Source of the DNA: Chloroflexota bacterium
Lineage (GTDB): Bacteria; Chloroflexota; Limnocylindria; QHBO01
Length of the DNA: 21,341 nucleotides
Assembly: GCA_005880165.1 (NCBI GenBank)
Contig: VBJP01000013.1
Span: 206-21,546 of the forward strand
Reading direction: 5' to 3'
The notes under the pieces: model-generated
What the model was told of the DNA's origin: nothing
Database searches by the model: none
The model's input: the letters and a program-made list of their open reading frames with translations, nothing else
Translations under genes and position numbers: made by a program
Part shown: positions 1-7,677 of the stretch, piece after piece
Numbering within the stretch: the first letter of the stretch is position 1
Layout of the letters: each line of letters begins with the position of its first letter

Positions 1-896
1 GCCGGTTGGCGCACTGTGCTCAGGCTCGGCGACACGAGTTTGGCGTATGCGATGTCGTCGTAGCCGACGACACTGAGATCTTCTGGGACGCGACACCCTC
101 GCTCGTCAGCCGCGGCGAGGACGGCAAGCGCCAGTAAATCGTTCGCCGCGCACACCGCGGTCGGCCGGTCATCACGCTGAAGGAGCTCAACGGCCTGCTT
201 GAAGCCGCTCTCGAACGTAAACGCCCCATCTGTCAGCGAGACGGCCTCCAGCCGGTTGAGATCGAGTGCGCGTACGAATCCAATTCGGCGCTCCATCGCA
301 GTCGAAAGCGCAATCTCTCCATTGATGAGCGCAAGGCGCTTGTGGCCAAGTCTCGCCAGGTGCTCGACTGCCAGGCCCATGCCGGTCACGTTGTCACCCA
401 CGACCCGATCGCCAGCCCAGCCAGGCACAACGCGGTCGACCGCCACAGTGGGAACCCGACTGGCGCGCTCGCGGAGTTCGTCGCGGTCTGCTTTGGCTGC
501 GATCGCGACGATCATCCCGTCGACGCCGCGATCGCTGAAGTTGGCGAGGTAGCGCCGCTCCTTTTCGGGGTCGTTGTCCGAGTTGCCCAACACAGCTGCG
601 TAATCGGCTTCCCCCAGCACGTCCTCCGCGCCGCGTGCAAGCTCCGCGAAAAATGGGTTGGCGATATCAGGCAACACCACGCCGACCGTGTTGGTGCGGC
701 GACGAACCAGCGCCCGTGCGACCCGATTAGGTCGGAATCCGAGGTCCTGGATGGCCGACTCCACGCGTGCTCGGGTATGCGGCCGCACGTACCGGGATTC
801 AGACAGGACGTGCGACACCGTGCCGAGCGATACGCCCGCCGCGTTCGCGACGTCCTGCATCGTCGGCGTCTTTGCCGCGGCCGTCGCTTGCGCCAT
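1..896 (-). CDS. LacI-family transcriptional regulator (3' end outside window)
   Basis: Cytoplasmic sugar-responsive DNA-binding repressor by family. Reading the minus strand from the ATG at 894-896 gives about 298 residues with no stop before the window edge; LacI regulators usually have 330-345, so roughly 40 C-terminal residues are missing. The N-terminal helix-turn-helix reads TMQDVANAAGVSLGTVSHVL (about residues 13-32), followed by the hinge segment FRPNRVARAL and the periplasmic-binding-protein-like core (TVGVVLPDIANPFF, later CAANDLLALAVL and DLSVVGYDDIAYAKL). No strong Shine-Dalgarno precedes the ATG. Three operator-like repeats lie 25 bp upstream, which suggests autoregulation or control of a divergent promoter. 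The target pathway cannot be seen because the left neighbours are outside the window. The family call is secure; the effector is unknown. Confidence 0.93.
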   Translation of the reverse strand, partial: MAQATAAAKTPTMQDVANAAGVSLGTVSHVLSESRYVRPHTRARVESAIQDLGFRPNRVARALVRRRTNTVGVVLPDIANPFFAELARGAEDVLGEADYAAVLGNSDNDPEKERRYLANFSDRGVDGMIVAIAAKADRDELRERASRVPTVAVDRVVPGWAGDRVVGDNVTGMGLAVEHLARLGHKRLALINGEIALSTAMERRIGFVRALDLNRLEAVSLTDGAFTFESGFKQAVELLQRDDRPTAVCAANDLLALAVLAAADERGCRVPEDLSVVGYDDIAYAKLVSPSLSTVRQP

Positions 897-920
897 CCCA
901 ACGCTCGGATCTCGTGGGGA

Positions 921-959
921 ATTGAAGCGCTTCATTGAAGCGTTTCATTGAAGCGTCGA
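921..959. promoter_or_regulatory. Three tandem 13-bp repeats, candidate LacI-family operators
   Basis: Three head-to-tail 13-mers start at 921, 934 and 947, all beginning ATTGAAGCG. Units 1 and 2 form palindromes with a central CG step: TGAAGCGCTTCA at 923-934 is perfect and TGAAGCGTTTCA at 936-947 has one mismatch; unit 3 keeps only the left half. Symmetric 12-16 bp sites with a central CG are the known operator type of the LacI family, and the array lies just upstream of the lacI-type start codon. Binding by this regulator is inference. Confidence 0.65.
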
Positions 960-1277
960 TCTGCGGGGCTGTCAAGCCAAGACGCCAGCCGTCTAACTGA
1001 CCCGCCAGCAGCGGACGTCGGGCCGCGGACGTGTACCACAGTGGTCGAAGACGGACCCCCCAATCCGGCCAAAGGCCTCCGAGGTCTCTGTACGGCGTTG
1101 GGGCGCCGTGACACGGATCGAACCAGCCACCAAACAATCAACAATCGTCCGGCCAAGTCAGACCACCACCAGGCGGCTGTACGTGGGACAACCTGCGCAG
1201 AGGGGAAGGGCAAGCGGACGTGGCCTGAGTGGGAGACCTGACCCAACGAAGGCTCGCTGAGGCGCTGACCACCCGGT

Positions 1278-1303
1278 ACAGACCGCCGACTACGGCGGTC
1301 TGT
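1278..1303. terminator. Strong hairpin in a gene-free stretch (960-1412)
   Basis: An 11-bp perfect stem (ACAGACCGCCG with CGGCGGTCTGT) closes a 4-nt loop. It lies 110 bp past the stop of the minus-strand reductase-like gene and about 380 bp upstream of the lacI gene. No clean T-tract follows on either strand, so a classic intrinsic terminator is not proved; it may be a terminator or a processing hairpin. Apart from this hairpin and the operator repeats I see no gene or RNA in 960-1412. Confidence 0.4.
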
Positions 1304-1412
1304 TAGGAGTTCTTAGGAGACACGTCCTAGCTCCGCGAGTGTTGGCACCAGGGATACCTCCCAGCCACCCGTCCGCTTGGCATCGAGGGCTGCGTCCTGC
1401 AGCGCCACGCGG

Positions 1413-1976
1413 CTAGCGCGCCACGCGGTAGCCGAGGTACACGACTCTCGAGCTGAAGGTGCGGGTCTCGACGAGTTCGAGATCCACCCGGCGCTCGTGC
1501 CGGGGAAAGAATGGAATGCCACCGCCAACCAGCACCGGGTAGACCATGGCCCGGTATTCGTCGATCAGACCCAAGGCGGCCGCCTCGGCGGCGAGCGTGG
1601 CACCGCCGATCGCGATGTCGCCCTCCCCCGGCTCGGCTCGCAACCGCTCGATCTCCTCCGCCAGGCCGCCGGAGGCCAGGCGGGCAGTGCCCTGCACCGC
1701 CGACAGCGTGGTGGAGAACACCACCTTTGGGAGCGGATTCCAGAGCGCGGCCCACTCGCGCTCTGCGTCGTCGAGCGATGGATCCTGATCGGCGGTCTCC
1801 CAGTACAGCATCGTCTCGTACAGCCGTCGTCCCAACAGGTGGACGCCGACCCCTCGTATCTCGTCGATCCAGAAGCGAAAGACCTGCTCGTCCGGCGCCG
1901 TCCAGTCGAAGCCGCCGTCCGGCCCGACGATGTAGCCGTCGAGCGAGACGCCCATCGAATAGGTCACGCTACGCAT
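1413..1976 (-). CDS. Dihydrofolate reductase-like protein (RibD C-terminal domain family)
   Basis: A 187-residue protein of the RibD-C/YyaP-YwjB type, a small NADPH-binding reductase fold. Visible family features are the N-terminal strand VTYSMGVSLDGYIVGPDGGFDW, followed by LLGRRLYETMLYW (about 43-55), VVFSTTLS, and the nucleotide-binding segment DIAIGGATLAAEAAALGLIDEY near residue 120-140, ending with PVLVGGGIPFF. The reading frame is open further upstream, but the ATG at 1974-1976 is preferred because AGGAGG sits 7 nt before it and family homology begins there. The gene appears monocistronic. Members of this family are mostly of unknown substrate and are not normally the housekeeping DHFR; no folate neighbour is seen here. 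Confidence 0.85.
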   Translation of the reverse strand: MRSVTYSMGVSLDGYIVGPDGGFDWTAPDEQVFRFWIDEIRGVGVHLLGRRLYETMLYWETADQDPSLDDAEREWAALWNPLPKVVFSTTLSAVQGTARLASGGLAEEIERLRAEPGEGDIAIGGATLAAEAAALGLIDEYRAMVYPVLVGGGIPFFPRHERRVDLELVETRTFSSRVVYLGYRVAR

Positions 1977-2102
1977 CAGAAGTCCTCCTCGGTCCGGGTT
2001 CGAGCGGAGCGACGTCGGCGGGGTCAAGCACCGCGCTGTGGCCCGATGGAAGGCGCCAACCGATCAGGATGTTGTCCGGGTTCGAATCAATAACCGAGTG
2101 GC

Positions 2103-2342
2103 TCCGGCGGGCCGGAGCGAACCTGCAACAAGCCGTAAGCGACAGACGAGGAAGCTGCCCGGCTCGACCATGTTGCGCTTCTCCCCTACCCCTGGGAACC
2201 CGCAAGGATCAGTTAAGCGGTCAGAAAGCGCTGTAGTGGCCGAATCCTCCGGATATGCGGCGCTCAAAACGCGGTCCTGAGCACGAATTCGTATTGGTGG
2301 GCGGCGCTGGATTCGAACCAGCGGCCTCCTGCATGTCAAGCA
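2103..2342. repeat. Left copy of a 240-bp direct repeat flanking 18.9 kb
   Basis: This segment matches 21018-21259 in the same orientation, about 92% identical by hand alignment with a few 1-nt indels. The match starts abruptly at 2103 and ends at 2342, exactly where the right copy continues into the 5' half of an intact tRNA-Val. The last 48 nt (2295-2342) are a tRNA-Val 3' end; the other 190 nt correspond to sequence downstream of the tRNA. Paired repeats ending in a tRNA 3' end are the usual sign of integration at a tRNA gene. The stretch also contains box 1 (2211-2223). No convincing gene is seen in 1977-2702. Confidence 0.8.
2295..2342 (-). repeat. tRNA-Val 3'-end remnant A
   Basis: On the minus strand this contains the anticodon loop with GAC, the 3' side of the anticodon stem, the variable loop, a complete T-arm (GCTGG TTCGAAT CCAGC), the 3' acceptor strand and ACCA. 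The 5' half of the tRNA is absent: beyond 2342 the sequence is the shared non-tRNA arm. It differs from the intact tRNA-Val at 6 of 48 positions, including a compensated T-stem pair. A box (2396-2408) follows 53 nt away. It cannot fold as a complete tRNA. Confidence 0.85.
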
Positions 2343-2432
2343 TTTCCGCCTGAGCGCTGTGCTCGGAGCGTGGCAGAATCGAGCAAAACCGCCACAGTTA
2401 TGCGGTCACGGAACACGGTGTCGGGAGGGATC

Positions 2433-2480
2433 TGGTGGGAGACACTAGACCCAAACCAGTGACCTCTTCCATGTCAAGCG
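2433..2480 (-). repeat. tRNA-Val 3'-end remnant B (most decayed)
   Basis: Same 48-nt segment as remnant A, but the T-loop motif and one T-stem base are mutated (CTAGACCCAAACCAG instead of CTGGACTCGAACCAG on the plus strand). Six of 48 positions differ from the intact tRNA at 21212. It follows box 2 by 24 nt and is followed by box 3 (2534-2546) after 53 nt. Only about 90 bp separate it from remnant A, so no cargo gene lies between A and B. Confidence 0.75.
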
Positions 2481-2684
2481 TTTCCGCCCTGAGCGCTGTG
2501 ATGCGAGCATGTAGGGCCGAGCAAAATCAGCGCAGTTATAAGGTCCCAGTCTGCACACCCGGCAACTCGTGTCAGCTCCCCGACGCAATCCTGAATGGTA
2601 GGGAACGCGTTGATGGATAGCTGCGCGTGCCCTGCGAACGGAGACGGTCGGCTAATGCCACCTCATCGGTATTTGACGAACGCA

Positions 2685-2699
2685 GGCGGCGCGACCGCC
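2685..2699 (-). terminator. Weak hairpin after the cyclase receptor gene
   Basis: GGCGG, loop of 5, CCGCC, beginning 3 nt past the TAG stop of the receptor gene. There is no following T-run. Short GC stems are frequent in such DNA, so this is a weak terminator candidate. Confidence 0.2.
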
Positions 2700-2702
2700 G
2701 AC

Positions 2703-5700
2703 CTACTGGACCCAGAGCTGGTCGAAAAGGATGGCCCATTGCGGGTGGTGCTGGTAGTTGCCGACCCGCGCAGACACGAAATCGGTCACACGCACATTCA
2801 CCAGCGCGGCGATCGGCGCCGCATCGACGATCATCCGGTCCACCGTGGCCCAAGCGTCTCCTGCAGCTGCCGGATCGGTCTGCTGTAGCTCGCGCGCCTT
2901 CTGCATCTGAGCCTCGACCTCCCGGTCGCAGAATCGGGCGAAATTCAACACGTTTGCGCAGGTGAACTGTGTCAGCTGCGATGCTGCCGACGGGAAGTCC
3001 GGGAACCAGGCGATCACCAGCGATTGGACCTTTGGGCCCTTACTGGGGTCGAACACATCGGGAGCCTCGCGAAGCGTCGTCTTGAAGCCCAGGTCGGCGA
3101 GGACGCGTGCGATGTACTTGCCCATGGGGAGGAATTGGCGAAGGGTCGTCACCGTGATAGCACTGCCTGACTTCCCTGATGACGCCACGAGCTGCTGCGC
3201 CTTGATTCCATCCGGTGCGGTCCATGTTCCTGCAGGGTTCGGGTTGGTGGTGTAGGGACAGTACGGCCGATAACCATGCGTGTTCGGAAGCAGAACCTGA
3301 CACGTCACCTCGGCCTGCTCAGGCCCTCCTGCGAGCTCCACCAACCTCGCGCGGTCAACGGCTAGGTTCACCGCGCGACGGACCTTCGGATCGTCGAATG
3401 GCGGGAGCAACGTGTTCATGTACAGGAACGTCGTCCCGATCACCGAGGGGTGAAACTGCGTGGGGTACTGGACGCGGAGCTCAGCGAGGCGAGACGGATC
3501 AGGTTGATCGAACGGCGATCCGATCATGGCATCGGCGGATCCGTTGACGATCATGTCGAGCTGGTCGTCGGGGCTGAGCTCGGTCGTCCATACCATCTCG
3601 TCCGGGTACCCATCCGGCCGCGCGATTCGCGACCACTGGCGGAAGCGCGGATTCCGCACCACACGCACCTCTTTCGGGCTGAACGAGGCGATCATGTACG
3701 GGCCAGTGGCGGGTACAGGATGACTGCTGATGGTGTCGGTCTGAACGCTGGCAGCGGTCGCCACCGCAAACGTCAGGGCGAGCTTCTGCAGGAAGTCTGG
3801 ATCGGGCTCAGTGAGGTGGAACGTCACGGTGCCGGCCACATCATCGGTCACGATCCCCTCGTGGAGGTCGCACTGTCGAGGGTGGCGTTCGCATTCGCTC
3901 GCGCCGACGATCCCGCTGTAGAACGGAGCAACAGGCTGCGGGGGCGCCGTGTACACACGTTCGATTGCTCGGCGGAAGTCAGACGCCCGGATCGATGACC
4001 CGTCCGAATAGACGAGGCCGTGGCGGAGCTCGAAGGTGTACGTCGTGCCGCCATCGGTAGGGCGCGGCAAGGAGGCGGCCAGATCAGGGACGAGCAACGT
4101 GCCACCGGGGCCGCCCGTTCGCTGGAAGCCCACCAGGCCGTCGTTGGTCATGCTCAGCAGCGACCAAGCCTGATTGTCGAAGGCCGTGGCCGGATCGATG
4201 GTGTCGAACGGATCCGAGCCGACGATCCGGAATGTTCCTCCGCGGTGGCTCGCGGTGGAAGCGCGGGCGCTGAACCAAAGCTGGTCGTTCGCGACCACGA
4301 GGGCTTGTGGGGCGCTGCCGACGGCGATGCGCGTGGCCGAGTTGGTTGCCGGATCGATCCGGTAGATCGCCCCATCGATGGCACTCGCCACCCACACGCC
4401 GGCTGCTGAGCTCGCCATGGCCGTTGGACCTTCGCCAACGTCGATCAGCGCCGTGACCCGATTCGCGGCGGGATCGATCCGCGAGACGGTCCCGTCCTGG
4501 CCATTGGCGACCCAAACCGCTCCGTCCGCAAACGTGACCGCCCGCGGTCCGTTCCCCACGGTGAGAGAGGCGACCGTGCGGCCCGTGGCCGGATCCACAC
4601 GGATGACGCTTCCCACCGAGTCCGCGATCCACACCGCCGCGTCCGTCGCCGCGATGCCGCTCGGCGACGCGGCGACCGCGTAGACGCCGGAGACGGCACC
4701 CTTCGCCGGGTCGATGCGCGACAGCGTTCCGTCGAAGGCGTTGGTGACCCACACCGCACCTGCGCCCGTGGCGACCGCGGTAGGACCATTGCCGACGGTG
4801 ATCGGCTGGACCACTCGATTGTTGTCGGGGTTGATGCGTGAGACGGTGCGATCGCCGCTGTTCGCGACCCAGATCGAGCCGAAGCCAACTGCCACGCCGC
4901 TGGGCGCCGACCCCACGTCGATCGTCTGGACCAGGAGCCGGGTACGAGGGTCGATGCGCGAGACGGTGTCGTCCCCGGTGTTCGCCACCCAGACCGCCCC
5001 CTCGCCGAAGGCAATCGCGTCCGGTCTCGTACCGATGCCGACCTCGCCCACGATCCGGTCGCTGGCCGCATCGATCAAGCCAGCGCTGTTCGGCTGCACG
5101 CCGGGCAGGGACGGAGGAGGACGCGTGATCAGGAACGTGCCGGCTGCGGCGGCGGCCACGACCGCTACACCTCCGCCGATCAGCGCGATCCGCCGGCGGC
5201 GGGCGCGTCGCTCGAGCGTCCGGCGGACGGCGGCGACTTCGCGACCGGCAGTCCCGGCGGCGATCGGGAATTCATCGCGGAATCGCGCGCCCGGGGTTGC
5301 GGCGTAGAGATGCCACTCGCCGGTGACGCCCTTCAGCTCGCGGAGACCCCGATCCTCGAACTCGATCCCGGATCCCGTGACGATGTCACGTACGGTCGCC
5401 GAGGTGAGCACCTCGCTGGCGCCCGCCGAGGCACCGACCCGCGCTCCGATATGGACACCAATACCCCGTAGCTTCCCGGCGACCTCTTCGACTTCGCCAG
5501 TGTGCAGGCCGGCACGAATCTGCATCCCAAGCTGCGGCATCAGCTCAGCGATGGTCAGCGCGCAGGCGACGGCGCGTGCCGGAGCATCGAACGCCGCAAA
5601 GAAGCCATCGCCTGCGGTGTCGATCTCGCGTCCGCCGAACCGACGCAGCTCGCGCCGAATCAGCTCATGGTGCTGCTCGACCCGTTCGCGCCACTGCCGA

Positions 5701-5870
5701 TCGCCGAGTTCGGTGGCGAGGCGGGTCGAATCCACGATGTCCGTGAACAGCACCGTGGTGAGATAGCGATCGAGCCTGCTCGGCGGCCGCCTCACACGGC
5801 GCAGTGTCGCATCCGCTGTCGAGACCGGGCAGCGCCCGGTTCCAGAGAGCGCATCGGAATCAGTGACCAT
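2703..5870 (-). CDS. Membrane receptor: class III nucleotide cyclase, beta-propeller and family-5 solute-binding domain
   Basis: About 1055 residues in four parts. Residues 37-190 are a class III cyclase domain (LFTDIVDST with metal Asp44/Asp47, GDGF with Asp88, VHIGARV with Arg144). Residues 228-248 form one transmembrane helix after an Arg-rich stretch. Residues about 260-545 hold seven or so YVTN-type propeller repeats of the pattern GAVWVANxxDxTVSRIDP. Residues about 550-1055 are an SBP_bac_5 oligopeptide-binding-like domain (GGTFRIVGSDPFDTIDPA, TYTFELRHGLVYSDG). The architecture predicts an external ligand sensor driving cytoplasmic cAMP/cGMP synthesis. The family's adenine-binding Lys before GD is Asp (DTAGD), a variant also common in related cyclases, so substrate and activity are uncertain. 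The ATG at 5868-5870 is chosen; an in-frame GTG at 5906 adds 12 unlikely residues. It lies alone between remnants B and C. Confidence 0.88.
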   Translation of the reverse strand: MVTDSDALSGTGRCPVSTADATLRRVRRPPSRLDRYLTTVLFTDIVDSTRLATELGDRQWRERVEQHHELIRRELRRFGGREIDTAGDGFFAAFDAPARAVACALTIAELMPQLGMQIRAGLHTGEVEEVAGKLRGIGVHIGARVGASAGASEVLTSATVRDIVTGSGIEFEDRGLRELKGVTGEWHLYAATPGARFRDEFPIAAGTAGREVAAVRRTLERRARRRRIALIGGGVAVVAAAAAGTFLITRPPPSLPGVQPNSAGLIDAASDRIVGEVGIGTRPDAIAFGEGAVWVANTGDDTVSRIDPRTRLLVQTIDVGSAPSGVAVGFGSIWVANSGDRTVSRINPDNNRVVQPITVGNGPTAVATGAGAVWVTNAFDGTLSRIDPAKGAVSGVYAVAASPSGIAATDAAVWIADSVGSVIRVDPATGRTVASLTVGNGPRAVTFADGAVWVANGQDGTVSRIDPAANRVTALIDVGEGPTAMASSAAGVWVASAIDGAIYRIDPATNSATRIAVGSAPQALVVANDQLWFSARASTASHRGGTFRIVGSDPFDTIDPATAFDNQAWSLLSMTNDGLVGFQRTGGPGGTLLVPDLAASLPRPTDGGTTYTFELRHGLVYSDGSSIRASDFRRAIERVYTAPPQPVAPFYSGIVGASECERHPRQCDLHEGIVTDDVAGTVTFHLTEPDPDFLQKLALTFAVATAASVQTDTISSHPVPATGPYMIASFSPKEVRVVRNPRFRQWSRIARPDGYPDEMVWTTELSPDDQLDMIVNGSADAMIGSPFDQPDPSRLAELRVQYPTQFHPSVIGTTFLYMNTLLPPFDDPKVRRAVNLAVDRARLVELAGGPEQAEVTCQVLLPNTHGYRPYCPYTTNPNPAGTWTAPDGIKAQQLVASSGKSGSAITVTTLRQFLPMGKYIARVLADLGFKTTLREAPDVFDPSKGPKVQSLVIAWFPDFPSAASQLTQFTCANVLNFARFCDREVEAQMQKARELQQTDPAAAGDAWATVDRMIVDAAPIAALVNVRVTDFVSARVGNYQHHPQWAILFDQLWVQ

Positions 5871-5953
5871 CGGTCCAGTTGGGGGTGAGCTGAGACGGAC
5901 CCGCACGTTAAGTGACGAGCGCCGTAGTGAATTAGCTCAAGGCATCCCCAAGC

Positions 5954-6100
5954 AGTTATACGGTCAGATTGAGCGTGGGTGAGTCGTTGGTGGGCGGCGC
6001 TGGATTCGAACCAGCGGCCTCTTGCATGTCAAGCGTTTCCGTCTGAGCACTGTACTCGGAGGTGGGACCACCGAGCAAAATCGCATCAGTTATACGGTCA
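5954..6100 (-). repeat. tRNA-Val 3'-end remnant C with two flanking boxes
   Basis: The 48-nt tRNA-Val 3' segment is at 5988-6035. It is flanked by box 4 (5954-5966, 21 nt away) and box 5 (6088-6100, 52 nt away), both reading AGTTATACGGTCA. The tRNA portion shares with remnant A the GCTGG/CCAGC T-stem that differs from the intact tRNA. Box 5 also supplies the stop codon of the next minus-strand gene. In 5871-5953 I see no gene, only leader sequence of the receptor gene. Confidence 0.82.
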
Positions 6101-7447
6101 CGGAGTTCTGCGTCTAGTGTTCGTGACCGCAAAGAGGCGCCACCGCCCCGGGACTCCCTTGAGCACACGGCTGCCGCGATCCTCGAAGTCGATCTGGGAG
6201 CCGATGACGAGCTCCTTCACGGTGCTGGTGACCAGGACCTCATCGGCCGATGCAAGGTTGGCAACGCGCGCGCCGATATGGACCGCCAGACCCGCCACAT
6301 CGTCGTCGCTGACCTCGACCTCGCCCGTGTGGAGCCCGGCTCGAATCGGCAGGTCGAGCTCGCGAGCACGAACCGATAGCTCGTGGGCAGCCTGGACACC
6401 GCGTGCCGGTCCATCGAACGTGGCGAGGATGCCGTCACCGGTCGACTTGATCAGCCGGCCGGACGCCGCTGTGACGACTTCGGCGGACAACCGCCCGAAG
6501 GTTCCGAGGAGGTCGCGCCAGGCGTGGTCACCGAGCCTAGCCGCTCGTTTCGTGGAGTCGACGATGTCGGTGAACAGGACAGTCGCCAGCACCCGGTCGG
6601 TCGGGTGCATCGGCCGCACACCGGTAATGAACTCCTGGATCTCCGCCACTGTGCGGGCCTGGTCGCCGCCCCAGAGGAGCTGATCTGGCCCGGGCAGCTC
6701 GACGTACCTGGCGCCCGCGATGTGCTCGGCGACGTATCGGCCCAGACCGGGTCGGAACATCCGGCCTTCGGGATGCTGGATGACGAGGGTCGGAACGCGG
6801 ATGGTGGGCAGGAAGGCGCGCACGTCACTGTCGAAGATCCATCCCACGATGGCCCGCGCGCTGCCCGGGCTCGTCGCCATGCGCTCGAAGCGTGCCCAGG
6901 TCTCGCGCAGGCCCGGTACGGCGCGCGTGCTGGGCGCGAAGGCGTCGAGCATCAGCCCGCGGCCCCAGGTCGGCTCGATGTGCCCGAGCTGGCGCTCCGC
7001 CTCCTCGGCCGACATGCCGATGGAGTAGTCGGGCGCCGACCGGACGCGGGCGAAGCCATCGACGATGACCAGTGAGCTGAGCCGGTCCGGGTGGGAGGCG
7101 GCAAACACGAGACTGGTGATGGCCCCACCGATGTTCGCGATCAGCGCCGCGCGATCACTGTTGGCCGCGTCCATGACCGCCCGCAGGTCGTCCATCCAGG
7201 CGTCGAGGGATGGCAGCGACTGGATAGCGACGGGATCGGAGAGGCCCATGCCGCGACGGTCGAACATGATCAGCCGGCTGAACGACGCCAGGCGCCGCCG
7301 AAAGTCGGCCAGCGGGGGCACATCCCACTGACCATCCATGTTGCTGAACCACATGTCCGCCAGGACGACGTCAACGGGCCCCTCGCCGAGCACCTGGTAC
7401 GCGACGTGAATGTCGCCGGCACGCGCGTACCGGGTTTCCGGGGTCAC
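6098..7447 (-). CDS. Alpha/beta-hydrolase-like domain fused to class III nucleotide cyclase
   Basis: A 449-residue cytoplasmic protein without signal peptide. Residues 1-275 follow the alpha/beta-hydrolase pattern of cyclase-linked proteins (YARAGDIHVAYQVLGEGP, MFDRRGMGLSDP, VFAASHPDR). The nucleophile elbow, normally GxSxGG, reads ANIGG with Asn105 in place of Ser. The usual acid after PTLVI is Gly/Glu (HPEGR, 225-229), and the His of the LPGADH motif is Gln256. All three catalytic positions are therefore lost, which suggests a ligand-binding sensor domain rather than an enzyme. Residues 286-440 are a cyclase domain with Asp294, Lys334 (KSTGDG), Asp338, His390 and Arg394, so the adenine-binding Lys and both metal Asp residues are present. 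The start is GTG at 7445-7447, supported by family homology from MTPETRYAR. The TGA stop lies inside box 5. Confidence 0.9.
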   Translation of the reverse strand: MTPETRYARAGDIHVAYQVLGEGPVDVVLADMWFSNMDGQWDVPPLADFRRRLASFSRLIMFDRRGMGLSDPVAIQSLPSLDAWMDDLRAVMDAANSDRAALIANIGGAITSLVFAASHPDRLSSLVIVDGFARVRSAPDYSIGMSAEEAERQLGHIEPTWGRGLMLDAFAPSTRAVPGLRETWARFERMATSPGSARAIVGWIFDSDVRAFLPTIRVPTLVIQHPEGRMFRPGLGRYVAEHIAGARYVELPGPDQLLWGGDQARTVAEIQEFITGVRPMHPTDRVLATVLFTDIVDSTKRAARLGDHAWRDLLGTFGRLSAEVVTAASGRLIKSTGDGILATFDGPARGVQAAHELSVRARELDLPIRAGLHTGEVEVSDDDVAGLAVHIGARVANLASADEVLVTSTVKELVIGSQIDFEDRGSRVLKGVPGRWRLFAVTNTRRRTP

Positions 7448-7479
7448 CGATGCAGGATAAGCCCGGGGACCGTATCCGC

Positions 7480-7677
7480 AGTCAACCGGTCAGGAAGCTC
7501 TGTGCCGACCTAACCAATGCGGAATCCGGACCATCAGAGGCTGTCCGAGCACAAATCGGTGGTTGGTGGGCGACACTGGACTCGAACCAGTGACCTCTTG
7601 CATGTCAAGCATTTTCGCCTGAGTGCTGTGCTCGGAAGGTAGGTGAGTTGAGCAAGATCGGCGCAGTTATGCGGTCA
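7480..7677 (-). repeat. tRNA-Val 3'-end remnant D with two flanking boxes
   Basis: The tRNA segment at 7564-7611 is identical over all 48 nt to the 3' end of the intact tRNA-Val (21212-21259). Box 6 (7480-7492) lies 71 nt to the left and box 7 (7665-7677) 53 nt to the right. The left flank resembles the flank of the 240-bp repeat only loosely (shared CGGTCAG, GAAGC and a GAGCAC-like block). D is probably the youngest remnant. Box 7 contains the stop codon of the next minus-strand reading frame. Confidence 0.87.

Noticed and set aside
342..938. Long plus-strand open frame over the LacI gene
   Set aside because: It is the antisense shadow of the regulator, whose minus-strand frame carries clear HTH and core motifs; the plus translation has no recognisable domain and odd composition.
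1101..1130. T-loop-like GGTTCGATCC (minus strand) suggesting another tRNA end
   Set aside because: The bases around it do not form a 5-bp T-stem and no acceptor or anticodon part follows.
2064..2339. Minus-strand frame within the 240-bp repeat as a gene
   Set aside because: The frame is broken by indels between the two repeat copies and ends in the tRNA remnant, so the sequence is not maintained as coding.
5956..6168. Minus-strand open frame of 70 codons across remnant C
   Set aside because: It simply reads through the tRNA remnant and both boxes (giving a GSNPAPPT stretch) and overlaps the end of the cyclase gene; no family features.
7601..7610. TTGACA inside the tRNA-Val anticodon region as a -35 promoter element
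   Set aside because: It is part of the tRNA anticodon stem-loop (CTTGACATG) in every copy and has no consistent -10 partner.
2295..7611. Remnants A-D as functional tRNA genes
   Set aside because: All lack the acceptor 5' strand and D-arm; sequence beyond the anticodon loop is the shared non-tRNA arm.
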